Below the pieces are notes generated by a model. The model did no database searches. It worked only from the letters and a program-made list of their open reading frames with translations, and had not been told where the DNA came from. The position numbers and the translations under genes are program-made. A stretch of 64,000 nucleotides of DNA from Conus ventricosus (lineage: Eukaryota > Mollusca > Gastropoda > Neogastropoda > Conidae), in the NCBI GenBank assembly GCA_018398815.1, contig CM031601.1, positions 13,030,299 through 13,094,298 of the forward strand, read 5' to 3'. Below, one piece after another: positions 50,300 to 62,725 of the stretch. How positions within the stretch are numbered: the first letter of the stretch is position 1; each line of letters starts with the position of its first letter.

Positions 50300-50624
50300 C
50301 TACGTCAACAGCAACAACAGGCAGCAAAGAAGGACACAAACAGTGTAACTACATCAACAGAAACAACAGGCAGCAAAGAAGGACACAAACAGTGTAACTA
50401 CATCAACAGAAACAACAGGCAGCAAAGAAGGACACAAACAGTGTAACTACATCAACAGAAACAACAGGCAGCAAAGAAGGACACAAACAGTGTAACTACA
50501 TCAACAGAAACAACAGGCAGCACAGAAGGACACAAACAGTGTAACTACATCAACAGAAACAACAGGCAGCACAGAAGACACAAACAGTGTAACTACATCA
50601 ACAGAAACAACAGGCAGCAAAGAA
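50300..50624. repeat. 49-bp minisatellite
   Basis: About 6.5 copies of 'cagtgtaactacatcaacag' plus 'aaacaacaggcagcaaagaa', period 49, almost identical apart from aaag/acag. Confidence 0.95.
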
Positions 50625-50725
50625 GAATGTTGGAAAAGTGGCAGCAGCAAGAAAAAGAAGGGAAAAAACTGAAGGTTTTAAGCCTACAAAAAGCATTTCA
50701 CATATACATAAGCATGTGCATGCGT

Positions 50726-50727
<2 letters not shown>

Positions 50728-50786
<59 letters not shown>

Positions 50787-50804
50787 ACACACACACACAC
50801 ACAC
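50728..50804. repeat. (AC)n microsatellite
   Basis: About 75 bp of AC with one interruption. Confidence 0.96.
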
Positions 50805-50887
50805 CTTGCGTCCAGAAGATAAAGTAGAAACCAGAGTCTGACCTTTCCCTACGTACATTCATATCACTACCTTTTCTCTGGTGCTCA

Positions 50888-50889
<2 letters not shown>

Positions 50890-50944
<55 letters not shown>

Positions 50945-50952
50945 AGTGAGTG
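50890..50952. repeat. (GT)n plus (GAGT)n microsatellite
   Basis: GT run that opposes the AC run 90 bp upstream (50728-50804). The pair could fold back on itself with a loop of about 85 nt. Confidence 0.93.
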
Positions 50953-51275
50953 AGTCGGAGAGGGAGGGAGGAGGAGGCTTTAAATGAAGGTGAAAATACA
51001 GGTAATTATAGGACTGTAGCTTATCTCACTCAATGGAGGTGTAATACCAAGAAGCATGACACTGGAAAGTACTGATAGTATTCTGTATTAGACGACTATT
51101 CTTCTTATTCTCAAACTTTTATTTTGTACTGAAAGTGGGATGCATTAATAAAAAGTAACACGTAATTCCATGTACTGTAAAATACAATGATGATTTGTTT
51201 GGTTTCATTTTTGTCAGATGTAAAAAGCCAATGTCAAGTGAAAGAAACGATTGAAGTAACTTTAAATCTATTTTC

Positions 51276-51705
51276 ATTTGGTGCAGTACGAGGGCCGGAA
51301 TAGCTCAGTTGGTAGAGCGCCGGACTCGTGATCCTGGGGTTGCGGGTTCGAATTTCGGTATAGGGGATTTTTCCCTCGGAGTTAACATTGGTTCTGACTC
51401 CATTCCCCATACAGTCCTTCGAATGAGACTATAAACCGAGGTTCCGTGTGTGAACGCACGCAAAACACTTGGACACACGTAAAATCCCATCACCAACTTT
51501 CGGAAGAGAAGGCCAGTTTGGCCGTTGGTATGGATGACACGCTACACATAGCACGCACCTTCCCCGAAGATGGAGTATGGCTGCCTTAATGGCGGGGATA
51601 AAAAACGGTCATACACACAAAACTCCACTGCCTGTCTATACAGGCAGTGTCCGCAGGAGTATCAGCCTGCGTACGCAGAAAGAAAGAAAGAAAATTTGGT
51701 GCAGT
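51276..51705. repeat. 12-bp target-site duplication flanking the SINE
   Basis: 'atttggtgcagt' occurs at 51276-51287 and again at 51694-51705, exactly bracketing the SINE. Confidence 0.9.
51288..51693 (+). mobile_element. tRNA-derived SINE, about 406 bp
   Basis: The 5' part is tRNA-like: 'tagctcagttggtagagc' (51301-51318) is an RNA polymerase III A box and 'ggttcgaattt' (51345-51355) a B box, about 33 bp apart. The tRNA-unrelated body includes 'gatggagtatggctgcct' and 'cggtcatacacac', which I recall as frequent in snail sequences; this is memory and should be tested. The 3' end is a (GAAA)n tail. A perfect 12-bp target duplication shows LINE-mediated insertion. Same orientation as the host gene. 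Confidence 0.88.
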
Positions 51706-52504
51706 TATTTCTAGATCACAATGCTGTCGAGATCGTTACTCTTAGGGATTCTGTTTTTTAACTGGTGCAGATTCCTTTAGGCAAAAATGCTGTCATGGTT
51801 GCTTCTTTTCAGGGAAGGTGCTTAGGGAACTGGATGTGTTGAAGCTAATGAAATGTGAATGTATAAACAACCAGCACATACATAAATAGTACTTGGTAAA
51901 AAAAAAAAAAAGAAAAGAAAGAAAAAAAAAAGGTTTAATTGAAAGTGAAGAAATAATCTGAGGAGGCACACTTTAAGGATGATTTGTTGTTTTATTGGCA
52001 TCAAATGTGTTCTGTTGAAGAGTTTGGTTCCCATCTATTTATCTTTCATTAACCCAACTAGTCTATCGCTCTCACTTCCAAGAACATTTTCATTGATTTA
52101 AATGTTTGACACCTTTTTTATTATCTTTATTTTTCTTAAGTAATTCTAGCACTTACTCAAGAAAAGCTACTCCAAACCAGTGTATTATCATAGCCACGTC
52201 TATCTTTCTTTTTTTTTTTTTTTTTTAAAAGTTCAAGCCAAAAAGAATGAGCTTGAAAGTTTAAAAAGAAAACACGCTTGTCTCAAATAGTAAGAAAATG
52301 TTGTTACCATTTACATTGATGATTGAATGGTCATAGATATCATAACCACAAATGACATGCTGTGACGAAATTGCTGATCGGACTACTGTTCACGATGCGG
52401 TGACCTCTTAATCACAGAAGAATTCTAAACTGAGCAGATGGTAACAGGCAGAGAGTCTTTGGTGGTCTGCTACTGCTTCATCTGAATTCAGAGTCCAGAT
52501 GAAG

Positions 52505-52505
<1 letters not shown>

Positions 52506-52541
<36 letters not shown>

Positions 52542-52543
52542 CC
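52506..52543. repeat. (AAC)n microsatellite
   Basis: About 12 AAC triplets. Confidence 0.95.
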
Positions 52544-52871
52544 CTTTATTATCTCTTGTTTTAAAATAAGGTAAATATAATGACTAAATGCTGCCAGAAT
52601 ACATGAGTACATTCAAAACATGGAAAATGTATCAGAAAAAATAGATCTCAAAGAAAACAGTTGTATTCAATGTTGTGAACCAAAATTCATAATTAGGCTA
52701 TTGAGAAAAAACAACCACCCAAAACTATAATAATTCGAGAGTACATTCCTCCTGCCTCGCCCAGCTTCCATCTTGCCCTCCCCCCCACCCCCAATAAAAC
52801 TATGCCCAGATACACACACTGAAATCTTTGAATAAATGTTTCCTCTGCTGCATCCTTGTTCATGAAGTTGA

Positions 52872-53325
52872 TCAGCTGGATATGCACAGCACATCTGCAC
52901 TGTAAAGAGTGTCAGACTGATGATTGATACTGAAGTGGCAGTATTGTGGTGATGTTGCCAGCACATCTGCACTGTAAAAGATGTTCAGACTGATGATTGA
53001 TACATAGAAGTGGCAGTGTGATGTGGTAATGTTGCAGCACTAGCACTCTAAAAGATGTTCAGACTGAATGATTGATACATAAGTGGCAGTGTTTGTGATA
53101 ATGTTGCAGCACTCCACTCCAAAAGATGTTCAGACTGATGATTGATACATGAAGTGGCAATTCTGTGTAATGTTGCCAGCCTCACTACTGTAAAAATGTT
53201 CAGACTGATGATGATACATTGAAGTGGCAATATGTGTGGTTGTTGCCAGCACTCTGCACTGTAAAGATGTTCAGACTGATGATCGATACATGAAGTGGCA
53301 GTATGTGTGGTGATGTTGCCAGGGG
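52872..53325. repeat. about 73-bp minisatellite
   Basis: About six copies with 'gatgttcagactgatgattg' and 'atacatgaagtggcagt', full of small indels. Confidence 0.9.
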
Positions 53326-53419
53326 CAATCCTTAATCCTCCCTTCACATGTGCACACATGCAGGAAGTTGAACAATGCACTTTGAGACAGCTGCCACACT
53401 CACTCTTAGCACTTGGTCA

Positions 53420-53697
53420 GCCATGAACATTCTCAGCTTGCACTGACCCAAGGAAAATGGACAACAACTGGCCAGACAAAGGGGTAAGAAATGAACAGCA
53501 GGCCATGAGTATTCTCAACTTGCACTCATCCAAGGAAAATGCAAAACAACTGGCCAGACAAAGGGGTAAGAAATGAACAGGCGTGGGAACAGCAGGCCAT
53601 GAGTATTCTCAGCTTGCACTGACCCAAGGAAATAGGAAAACAACTGGCCAGACAAAGGGGTGAGAAATGTACAGACTTGGGGACAGCAGGCCATGAA
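53420..53697. repeat. about 75-95-bp tandem repeat, three copies
   Basis: Copies share 'caactggccagacaaagggg' and 'caggccatgagtattctca'. Two copies contain an extra segment around 'aacaggcgtgggaacag'. The 170-aa minus-strand ORF over this and its flank is not a recognised gene. A short 15-17-bp 'gggtgggtaaacact' repeat follows at about 53850-53925. Confidence 0.85.
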
Positions 53698-54554
53698 CAC
53701 AGAAGGTAAAGAACAGAAAGGTGAGCCAGCCAGTCCAAAGTAGAACCAGCCAAAGAACGGGGGGAGCAGCGAGCAGGAGCTGTGTCCTGTCCTTCAGGGC
53801 AACGGTTCCTGTCTGGGACATGCAGTTGCCGAAGGCTGAGTTGGAATGGGTGGGTAAACACTGGGTGGCTAGACAAACACTGGGTGGGTAACAAACACTG
53901 GGTGGGTAAACGCTGGGTGGGAAAATGCCAGGCGCTTTGTTGCTCACGGCTGTTTTTGTCTTCTTTACATACATTGGTGGATTCCATCACAGTGGTTAGA
54001 GAATTGGTATGTACTCTTATGTGTGCGTTAATGCACATTTGTGTTCACACATACAAATGTACAGATATGCATGTATGGACATGTGCATGCTTACAAATGC
54101 ACATGAATATGTACACATGCATTTGCAAGTCCAGTCTCTTGCGTAAATTTACTACAGTCACTGTAATGTTTACGTACATGAGCCCACTGGGAAGGACAAA
54201 AGGACGTGCACAAGTTTGTACTCAAGATTCATACTCGTACACATTTGAGTAAACATATGTGCATGCACAAATAGAAGTGCTTTTTCCTTGTTCTTTTTCA
54301 AAATAAAGTTTGAAATTCTTATGAGCTGTCAACTTCAATTTGAAGTAACTTATCTTCATATCAGCCCAGTCATGTTATTCAGTTGTTAGCTGATGAAATG
54401 GAATCTGCAAAATTCTTAATTACAAACTCCAGAATCTAGAAGTATCTGTTTTTCATGACTTTTCACTGGGTGGAAGTAGACAATAGATTATCTCCTGTGT
54501 TAATACATAGAAAATCATTCCCTCAGTGATAACTATCACATTTAGGAGCTCCAG

Positions 54555-54606
54555 ACACACACACTCACACACTCACGTGCGCACACACACACACACGCAC
54601 ACACGT
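54555..54606. repeat. imperfect (AC)n microsatellite
   Basis: Short AC-rich tract with cgtgcg interruptions. Confidence 0.85.
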
Positions 54607-56321
54607 TTTTTGAAGATGAAAATAATGGCTGATGATTTATGCACACATAAACATGTTGATACCATCTCTTCCCCACTCCCACCTTATCACACATGCACAC
54701 ACACATAGGCACGCTGTATTTTCTTACATCTCCATCTTCTTTAATTGATTTTAAACAGCAGATGTGAAGATGAAATGAAGTTATTAAAGCAAAATCATTT
54801 TCATAGCACATAACAGTGTAAAAACTATCACTACTCAGCAGTACATACAATATTCATTTGTTGTATCACAAACCAGCATGAAAAATGCTTGAAAATTGTA
54901 CTGTTTTTTCAATCATAGATTAATACAACTAGAGATTGGCTCTGTCGTGTTGTGGTAAAATCAGGTAGTGTGTATGTGCGAAATTGTTCTCAGTTTGAAA
55001 TGATAAACTGATGCACACAGGGCATCAGGACTGCATCCATTTCCAGTTTAGATAATGGCTCGTTCATGTTGAAAACACATATGTCCACACAAGCAAGCAG
55101 TATGTGTGTAAATTTGTATTCATCTTGAAATCATAAACTAAAACAAACGGTGCTAGAATCCATTTCTCATCTCTGGTGTCGTTAAAAACTGCTCGCTGGT
55201 GTTGGGTATACAAGGCCTCAAAAACTGTGGTCTGTTTTCTAACAGATGAGTGCAGTTTTATTGTAGATCTTTGTACCATGTGTGTGTTTTGATGTTGTCT
55301 TTGTGAGACAAGCTTGCCACAAACTTCTGCAAATTTTTGTTGTCCTTTTTAAGAAAAATACCAGATTGACCTCATTTACTTTTTATTTTATACCACACCA
55401 GAGGTAAAGCATTCAGTGTATGTAAGGTAAACATGCATTCTGTTTGAGATTATTCTAATTGTGTCTTTTTCTAAGTACATTCTTTTCAATGTTTGAAAAA
55501 CAGCAACAGCAATGACAAAATTTAACTCGTCTCTGACATGTTTTGTTTGTTACATCAGTATATTCAAAAGACAATCTGGAGTTACCTAAGTAAAGTTAGC
55601 TATAGTCTGGGAAAAATTGTTTTGGGTCGGCTTGATTCCATGATTCAGTTTGCCTTGGATGCACTCTGTTTGAAGCTGCTTGGTTATATTGGTCTTTCTT
55701 CTCTCGGTGTAAGATTGCCAATGATGCCAATGAAATCATCTCAAAACTATCAGATTTTGTTTGTCTAAGATCGATAATCTTGGTTTTAAATTACTTCAAA
55801 ACAGATTTGGTTTGTCTCAGATACATTCTCTGAAGTTATTTCATCACCGCATCTATATTTTGACTAAGATTTAGTTGAGGTCCTTTCAAAGCAGCTTTCC
55901 CTTAAGATCAGCCATTTTGTTTTACAGATGTTGATTGATGGGAGGATGAGAGTTACTTTCAATAAGATACAAAACAGGTTTATTAGAAATAACAGCGTAC
56001 TTTGGTCGCCAGTTTTAGGGTAATCTTCTTGTTCCAATATTTGCGCTGAAATAGTATGGGTTGATTAACGTTATATGTAATTGTTCTTCGATTCATATTA
56101 TAGTTCTTTTGCATATATAGTTACAAACTATGAAATGAATTAAGTTCATGTCACTTGAAACTTCTAGTCTTTTGATTAAGCATGTATTATATGTGTTAAA
56201 TGTGGCATAAACTGGCAACATACGAAAAGAATGTTATTTACTTTTTTAATTTGACCAGTTATGGTTATCTTTGTCAGTTCAGTTTCTAGTGGGCAGATTA
56301 CACAGTGTCTTCTGGTGAAGC

Positions 56322-57020
56322 ATGTTCTCTTTGGTCTGGACATAGGTTTACAGTGAGGTGACTGCATATTCTCTTTGGTCTAGACACAGGTTTACAGTGA
56401 GGTGACTGCATATTCTCTTTGGTCTAGACATAGGTTTACAGTGAGGTGACTGCATATTCTCTTTGGTCTAGACATAGGTTTAAATTGAGGTGACTGCATA
56501 TTCTCTGTGGTCTAGACATAGGTTTACAGTGAGGTGACTGCATGTTCTCTTTGGTCTAGACATAGGTTTAAATTGAGGTGACTGCATATTCTCTGTGGTC
56601 TAGACATAGGTTTACAGTGAGGTGACTGCATGTTCTCTTTGGTCTAGACATAGGTTTACAGTGAGGTGACTGCATATTCTCTTTGGTCTAGACATAGGTA
56701 TACAGTGAGGTGACTGCATATTCTCTTTGGTCTAGACATAGGTCTAAAGTGATGACTGAATATTCTCTTTGGTCTAGACATAGGTCTGAAGTGATGACTG
56801 AATATTCTCTTAGGTCTAGACATAGGTTTACAGTGAGGTGACTGCATATTCTCTGGTCTAGACATAGGTTTACAGTGAGGTGACTGCATATTCTCTTTGG
56901 TCTAGACATAGGTTTACAGTGAGGTGACTGCATATTCTCTTTGGTCTAGACATAGGTTTACAGTGAGGTGACTGCATATTCTCTTTGGTCTAGACATAGG
57001 TTTACAGTGAGGTGACTGCA
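56322..57020. repeat. 44-bp minisatellite
   Basis: About 16 copies of 'ggtttacagtgaggtgactg' plus 'catattctctttggtctaga' plus 'cata'. Two adjacent variant units at about 56742-56815 (gtctaaagtgatgactgaat) share the same changes, so they duplicated together. Confidence 0.95.
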
Positions 57021-57756
57021 AGCAGAAGTTGAAACACATTTTAAGAATAATTTTTAATGAGTCTGCCAAAAACAAAAGAATAACTATTAATGAGTCTGCC
57101 CAAAATAAGGACAATGCTTTTGGTGGACTCACTGAGAATTATTCTTGAAATTTCTAAACATAGCTAGGTGTTAAGATACACATGCATTGCTTTCCTATAT
57201 GCAGATGTGAGGCTTTCCTTGTGTTCTGGTTGTAAAAAATGGAAAAAGGAAAGGATTTGCTTTTAACTCATATGTTGAGAGTGGGTATGCAGCTGGAGGT
57301 CGGGCATCTGAGATACGGAAAGGACTGCTGACTCTTCTTGCAAGATCGTTGTACTTCACAGAGTTTAAGGACTAAAAACACAGGAATTAACGCATAACAC
57401 TTGATGGAGAAGTTAAACTGAACAAGAGGAACTTACTAGAGTGTCAGCAGACCCTGTCTCATTCATTGAATGTAATTTCAGGAGTACAAGGCGGTATGTT
57501 TCCTCGCTTCTGACCAGGTGGGTCATAGTCCAAGCCTGTGTATGGTACAGTCAGGTCTGGCGTCCATGTTTCACATGTGACTACGATCATGGTAATGTCT
57601 GTGTCAGCACAGCTCAAAGCTGGCTTGATCATCCACGGTCCCCATCAATCCGTACCCCACACCCCACCCATGGTCTTGCTTGACGTGCTACGGCACGGAC
57701 ACATTTGAAATTCTTGCTTGTCACACATATACATGCGAGTGCTGAATTGTTTAATA

Positions 57757-58070
57757 AAAGTGAATTTGTCTTCTGTTTTAAAGTACCTTGTCTATAGATG
57801 ATTTAAAGTTTTTTCCTTGAAAATCAAAGCACATAATGATTTGAATTTGCCTTCTGTTTCCAAGTACTTATCAGTTAGATATAGATTTTTTCCCTTGAAA
57901 ATCAAGGCACATAATAAAAGTGAATTTTGTCCTTCTCTTTTGAGTACTGTATAGATGATTAGATTCTTTCCGAGAAAATCAAGGCACATAGTAAAAGTGA
58001 ATTTGTTATCTGTTTCAAAGTACCTTATCTATAGATGATATACATTTTTTCCTTGAAAATCAGGGTACAT
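57757..58070. repeat. about 78-bp minisatellite, four copies
   Basis: Four copies around 'agtgaatttgtcttctgttt' and 'ttccttgaaaatcaaagcac', starting near 57757, 57837, 57915 and 57991; moderately divergent. Confidence 0.9.
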
Positions 58071-58419
58071 TCAATATTCCAAAAATTCCTCAAGTCACAA
58101 GGTTATAATGGTTCTCTGGATGCATGATATCAAGTGTTGATCACAGTGACCAGTTTTCTTTTTTTTTTTTTTTGAGGGTGCATATTTGGTGACAATTGCA
58201 TTAAAATTGAATGTTCTGTTCATGATAAATTTGGATATGGCATATGAGTTATGGTGTCCAATGACTATTATGAGATATTAAGGATGATATGGAGTTGAGA
58301 GTTGTGCATTGCTTCGTTTTGTTTGTTTGGTAGCTGCTAATGTAAAGCAATCCTGCGCTTCCTTTGGCTTTTGTGTGTGCATTTGCATGTATTCTCATGC
58401 TAATCATTCTCTTGTAATA

Positions 58420-58475
<56 letters not shown>

Positions 58476-58537
58476 GTATGATGTGTGTATGCATGCATGT
58501 GTATGATGTTTACAATGTGGTGTGGTGGTGGTAGTGT

Positions 58538-58577
<40 letters not shown>

Positions 58578-58637
58578 GTGTGTTGTGTGTGTTTGTGTGT
58601 GTGTGTGGTGTTGTGTGTGCTGTGCGTGTTGCACCGC

Positions 58638-58717
<80 letters not shown>
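58420..58717. repeat. compound (GT)n / (GA)n microsatellite
   Basis: Three GT blocks separated by short non-repetitive segments, ending in about 36 bp of GA. ORFs on both strands are artefacts. Confidence 0.95.
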
Positions 58718-58719
<2 letters not shown>

Positions 58720-59211
58720 CACTGAAGTTTAAGATGTTAAAGTCCTCTTGTTAAAAGTGGATGAGTGTGAATCAGGCAGTGATATTTTGTGTAAGAATGG
58801 TGTTGAAAAGCTAATCGAGAAAAGAAGAAGATTGGATGCACAAATAAAAGATGAAAAGGAGGAGGAGATAATCAGCTCCACAGATCTGACCAGGTGATAC
58901 CTTTGATAATAATCTCAATACTTTTCTTTTCCTGGAGCCAGTCCTCTCCATACTTACCCCAGTTCCCCACTACTCTTCCATCCCACGTTCCTCTATCCTC
59001 CTAATCTACTGACCCCAGACCCTTACTCTCCTCTCCCCAACACAACAATAAGACAAACAAGCTAAGCATACACTTTCAGATGAATTATATATATCCATAT
59101 TTTCACATACACAACAGAAGCAATATGTGTGTTTGTCAGTGTGCGAGGGAGAGAGAGAATAGAAAACACAGGTCTCAGAAAACAAAAACAAACTTTATTC
59201 AATTACGGTTT

Positions 59212-62200
59212 GAGATTTTAGAGATGGGCTAACTTCCCAGTGTGTCCCTGCTGAGCTAAACCATGTCAGTGAGTTTAGAGATGGGCTATCTTCCCAGTGT
59301 GTCCCTGCTGGGGCTAAACCATGCCAGTGAGTTTAGAGATGGGCTATTTTCCCAGTGTGTCCCTGCTGAGCTAAACCATGCCAGTGAGTTTAGAGATGGG
59401 CTATCTTCCCAGTGTGTCCCTGCTGAGCTAAACCATGCCAGTGAGTTTAGAGATGGGCTATCTTCCCAGTGTGTCCCTGAGTTAAACCATGCCAGTGAGT
59501 TTAGAGATGGGCTATCTTCCCAGTGTGTCCCTGCTGAGCTAAACATGTCAGTGAGTTTAAGATGGGTTATCTTCAGTGAGTTTAGAGATGGCTATCCCAG
59601 TGTGTCCCTGCTGAGCTAAACCATGCCAGTGAGTTTAGAGATGGGCTATCTTCCCAGTGTGTCCCTGCTGAGCTAAACCATGCCAGTGAGTTTAGAGTGG
59701 GCTATCTTCCCAGTGTGTCCCTGCTGAGCTAAACATGCCAGTGAGTTTAGAGATGGGCTATCTTCCCAGTGTGTCCCTGCTGAGCTAAACCATGCCAGTG
59801 AGTTTAGAGATGGGCTATCTTCCTAGTGTGTCCCTGCTGAGCTAAACCATGCCAGTGAGTTTAGAGATGGGCTATCTTCCCTGTGTGTCCCTGCTGAGCT
59901 AAACCATGCCAGTGAGTTTAGAGATGGGCTATCTTCCCAGTGTGTCCCTGCTGAGCTAAACATCCAGTGAGTTTAGAGATGGGTTATCTTCAGTGAGTTT
60001 AGAGATAGGCTATCTTCCCAGTGTGTCCCTGAGCTAAACCATGCCAGTGAGTTTAGAGATGGGCTATCTTCCCTGTGTGTCCCTGCTGAGCTAAACCATG
60101 CCAGTGAGTTTAGAGATGGGCTATCTTCCATGTGTGTCCCTGCTGAGCTAAACATGCCAGTGAGTTTAGAGATGGGTTATCTTCAGTGAGTTTAGAGATG
60201 GGCTATCTTCCCAGTGTGTCCCTGCTGAGCTAAATCATGCCAGTGAGTTTAGAGATGGGCTATCTTCCCAGTGTGTCCCTGCTGAGCTAAACATGCCAGT
60301 GAGTTTAGAGATGGGCTGTCTTCCCAGTGTGTCCCTGCTGAGCTAAATCATGCCAGTGAGTTTAGAGATGGGCTGTCTTCCCAGTGTGTCCCGTGAGCTA
60401 AACCATGCCAGTGAGTTTAGAGATGGGCTATCTTCCCAGTGTGTCCCTGCTGAGCTAAACCATGCCAGTGAGTTTAGAGATGGGCTATCTTCCCAGTGTG
60501 TCCCTGCTGAGCTAAACCATGCCAGTGAGTTTAGAGATGGGCTATCTTCCCAGTGTGTCCCTGCTGAGCTAAATCATGCCAGTGAGTAGAGAGGTTTCTG
60601 TAGTTTAGATGGGCTATCTTCCCAGTGTGTCCCTGAGCTTAAATCATGCCAGTGAGTTTAGAGATGGGCTATCTTCCCAGTGTGTCCCTGAGCTAAATCA
60701 TGCCAGTGAGTTTAGAGATGGGCTATCTTCCCAGTGTGTCCCTGAGCTAAATCATGCAGTGAGTTTAGAGATGGGCTGTATTCCAGTGTGTCCGAGCTAA
60801 ACCATGCCAGTGAGTTTAGAGAGCATGTGGTTACTCAGTGAGTTTAGAGATGGGCTATCTTCCCAGTGTGTCCTGCTGAGCTAAACATGCCAGTGAGTTT
60901 AGAGATGGGCTATCTTCCCAGTGTGTCCCTGAGCTAAATCATGCCAGTGAGTTTAGAGATGGGCTATCTTCCCAGTGTGTCCCTGAGCTAAATCATGCCA
61001 GTGAGTTTAGAGATGGGCTATCTTCCCAGTGTGTCCCGCTGAGCTAAATCCATGCCAGTGAGTTTAGAGATGGGCTATCTTCCCAGTGTGTCCCTTGAGC
61101 TAAACCATGCCAGTGAGTGTTAGAGATGGGCTATCTTCCCAGTGTGTCCCTGCTGAGCTAAACCATGCCAGTGAGTTTAGAGATGGCTACTTCCCATGTG
61201 TGCTGAGCTGAATCATCAGTGAGTTTAGAGATGGGCTATCTTCCCAGTGTGTCCCTGAGTAAATCATGCCAGTGAGTTTAGAGATGGGCTATCTTCCCAG
61301 TGTGTCCCTGCTGAGCAAATCATGCCAGTGAGTGTAGAGATGGGCTATCTTCCCTGTGTGTCCCTGAGCTAAATCATGCCAGTGAGTTTAGAGATGGGCT
61401 GATTCCAGTGTGTCCCTGAGCTAAACCATGCAGTGAGTTAGAGATGGGCTATCTTCCTGTGTGTCCGCTGAGCTAAATCATGCCAGTGAGTTTAGAGATG
61501 GGCTATTCCCAGTGTGTCCTGAGTAAATCATGCCAGTGAGTTAGAGATGGCTATCTTCCAGTGTGTCCCTGAGTAAATCATGCCAGTGAGTTTAGAGAGG
61601 GCTGATTCCCAGTGTGTCCTGAGCTAAACATGCCAGTGAGTTTAGAGATGGGCTATCTTCCCAGTGTGTCCCTGTGAGCTAAACCATGCCAGTGAGTTTA
61701 GAGATGGGCTAACTTCCCAGGTGTCCTGCTGAGCTAAACATGCCAGTGAGTTAGAGAGGGCTATCTTCAGGTGCAGAGTAAATCATGCCAGTGAGTTAGA
61801 GATGGGCTATCTTCCCAGTGTGTCCCTGAGTAAATCATGCCAGTGAGTTTAGTGATGGGCTATCTTCCCAGGGTCCTGAGTAAACATGCCAGTGAGTTTA
61901 GAGATGGGCTATCTTCCCAGTGTGTCCTGTGAGCTATTTCAGGGTGGTTAGAGTGGGCAGTCTTCCCCATGGTGTCGCTGCTGAGCTAAACATTGCAGTG
62001 AGTTTAGAGTGGGCTATCTTCAGTGAGTTACAGAGGGTAACCTTATGATTTAGAGATGGCTACTCCAGTGTGTCCCGCTGAGCAAACATGACAGGCATTA
62101 GAGAGGTAATTCCAACGTGTCCTAGATGAGCTCAAAGATGCCAGGAGTAGAGAAGGCTATCTTCCAGATGTGTGTGATGTAAACCATGTCCAGGAGTTAG

Positions 62201-62385
62201 GAGGGCTATCTTCCGTAGTTGCTGGCTAACATGCCAGTGGTTAGAGTGGATTGTGAGTTAGAGATGGGTATTGGTGCCTGCTGAGAAATAGAGTGATGTT
62301 ATAGATGGTATCTTCCTGTGTGCTGTGAGAAAATAGCAGGAGTGTAGAATGGGTTGATCCGTGTCCTGAGCTAAATGCCAGTGAA
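59212..62385. repeat. 57-bp minisatellite, 3.2 kb
   Basis: The largest array: about 55 copies of 'gagtttagagatgggctatc' plus 'ttcccagtgtgtccctgctg' plus 'agctaaaccatgccagt'. Short units lacking 'ctg' or with half-unit deletions recur. Copies from about 61900 onward decay progressively until the array is barely recognisable at 62380, 340 bp before the exon at 62726. Confidence 0.95.
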
Positions 62386-62725
62386 ATCAGAAACCATTAA
62401 AGGATAGCATATGATTAACGATCTGCAAGTGTATCTTAAGATACATGCTCACTAGGTACTGCAAGAAACAGGAGAGTAAAAAAAAAAAATGAAAACACAA
62501 GAAGAAGGGATGGAAACGATGAATGTGCAGGGTTAAAGAAGGGAAACAGATGGACAAGGTGGCAGTGTAAGCGAAGAGGGGAGGAGATGCTCCTGCTGTA
62601 TACTTAAAGAGGAAGGAAAATACATTCTTGTTAAGACAGTAGAAGAAAAAAAGAAAAGAGAAAAAAAAGATGAGGTGGATCACAGTGTCCTGAGAACTTG
62701 TCAGAAAATGCCGGTCTGTCCGCAG

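Larger units (their letters stand above)
38528..62725 (+). other. MAPK8IP3: JIP3/4-like gene intron, 24.2 kb
   Basis: The largest intron seen. Between the listed arrays, unique AT-rich blocks include 38528-39407, 41131-42739, 42815-43939, 44839-46129, 46189-50299, 51706-52871, 53950-56321, 57021-57759 and 58894-59211. I found no exon of this gene and no gene on either strand in them. Scattered 60-100 aa ORFs lack codon signal, splice context or recognisable domains. Confidence 0.75.

Noticed and set aside
51294..51365. Functional tRNA gene
   Set aside because: A and B boxes are present, but the sequence after the B box does not close an acceptor stem and continues into a SINE body with tail and target duplication.
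53526..54038. 170-aa minus-strand ORF
   Set aside because: Covers a three-copy tandem repeat and its flank; no domain recognised.
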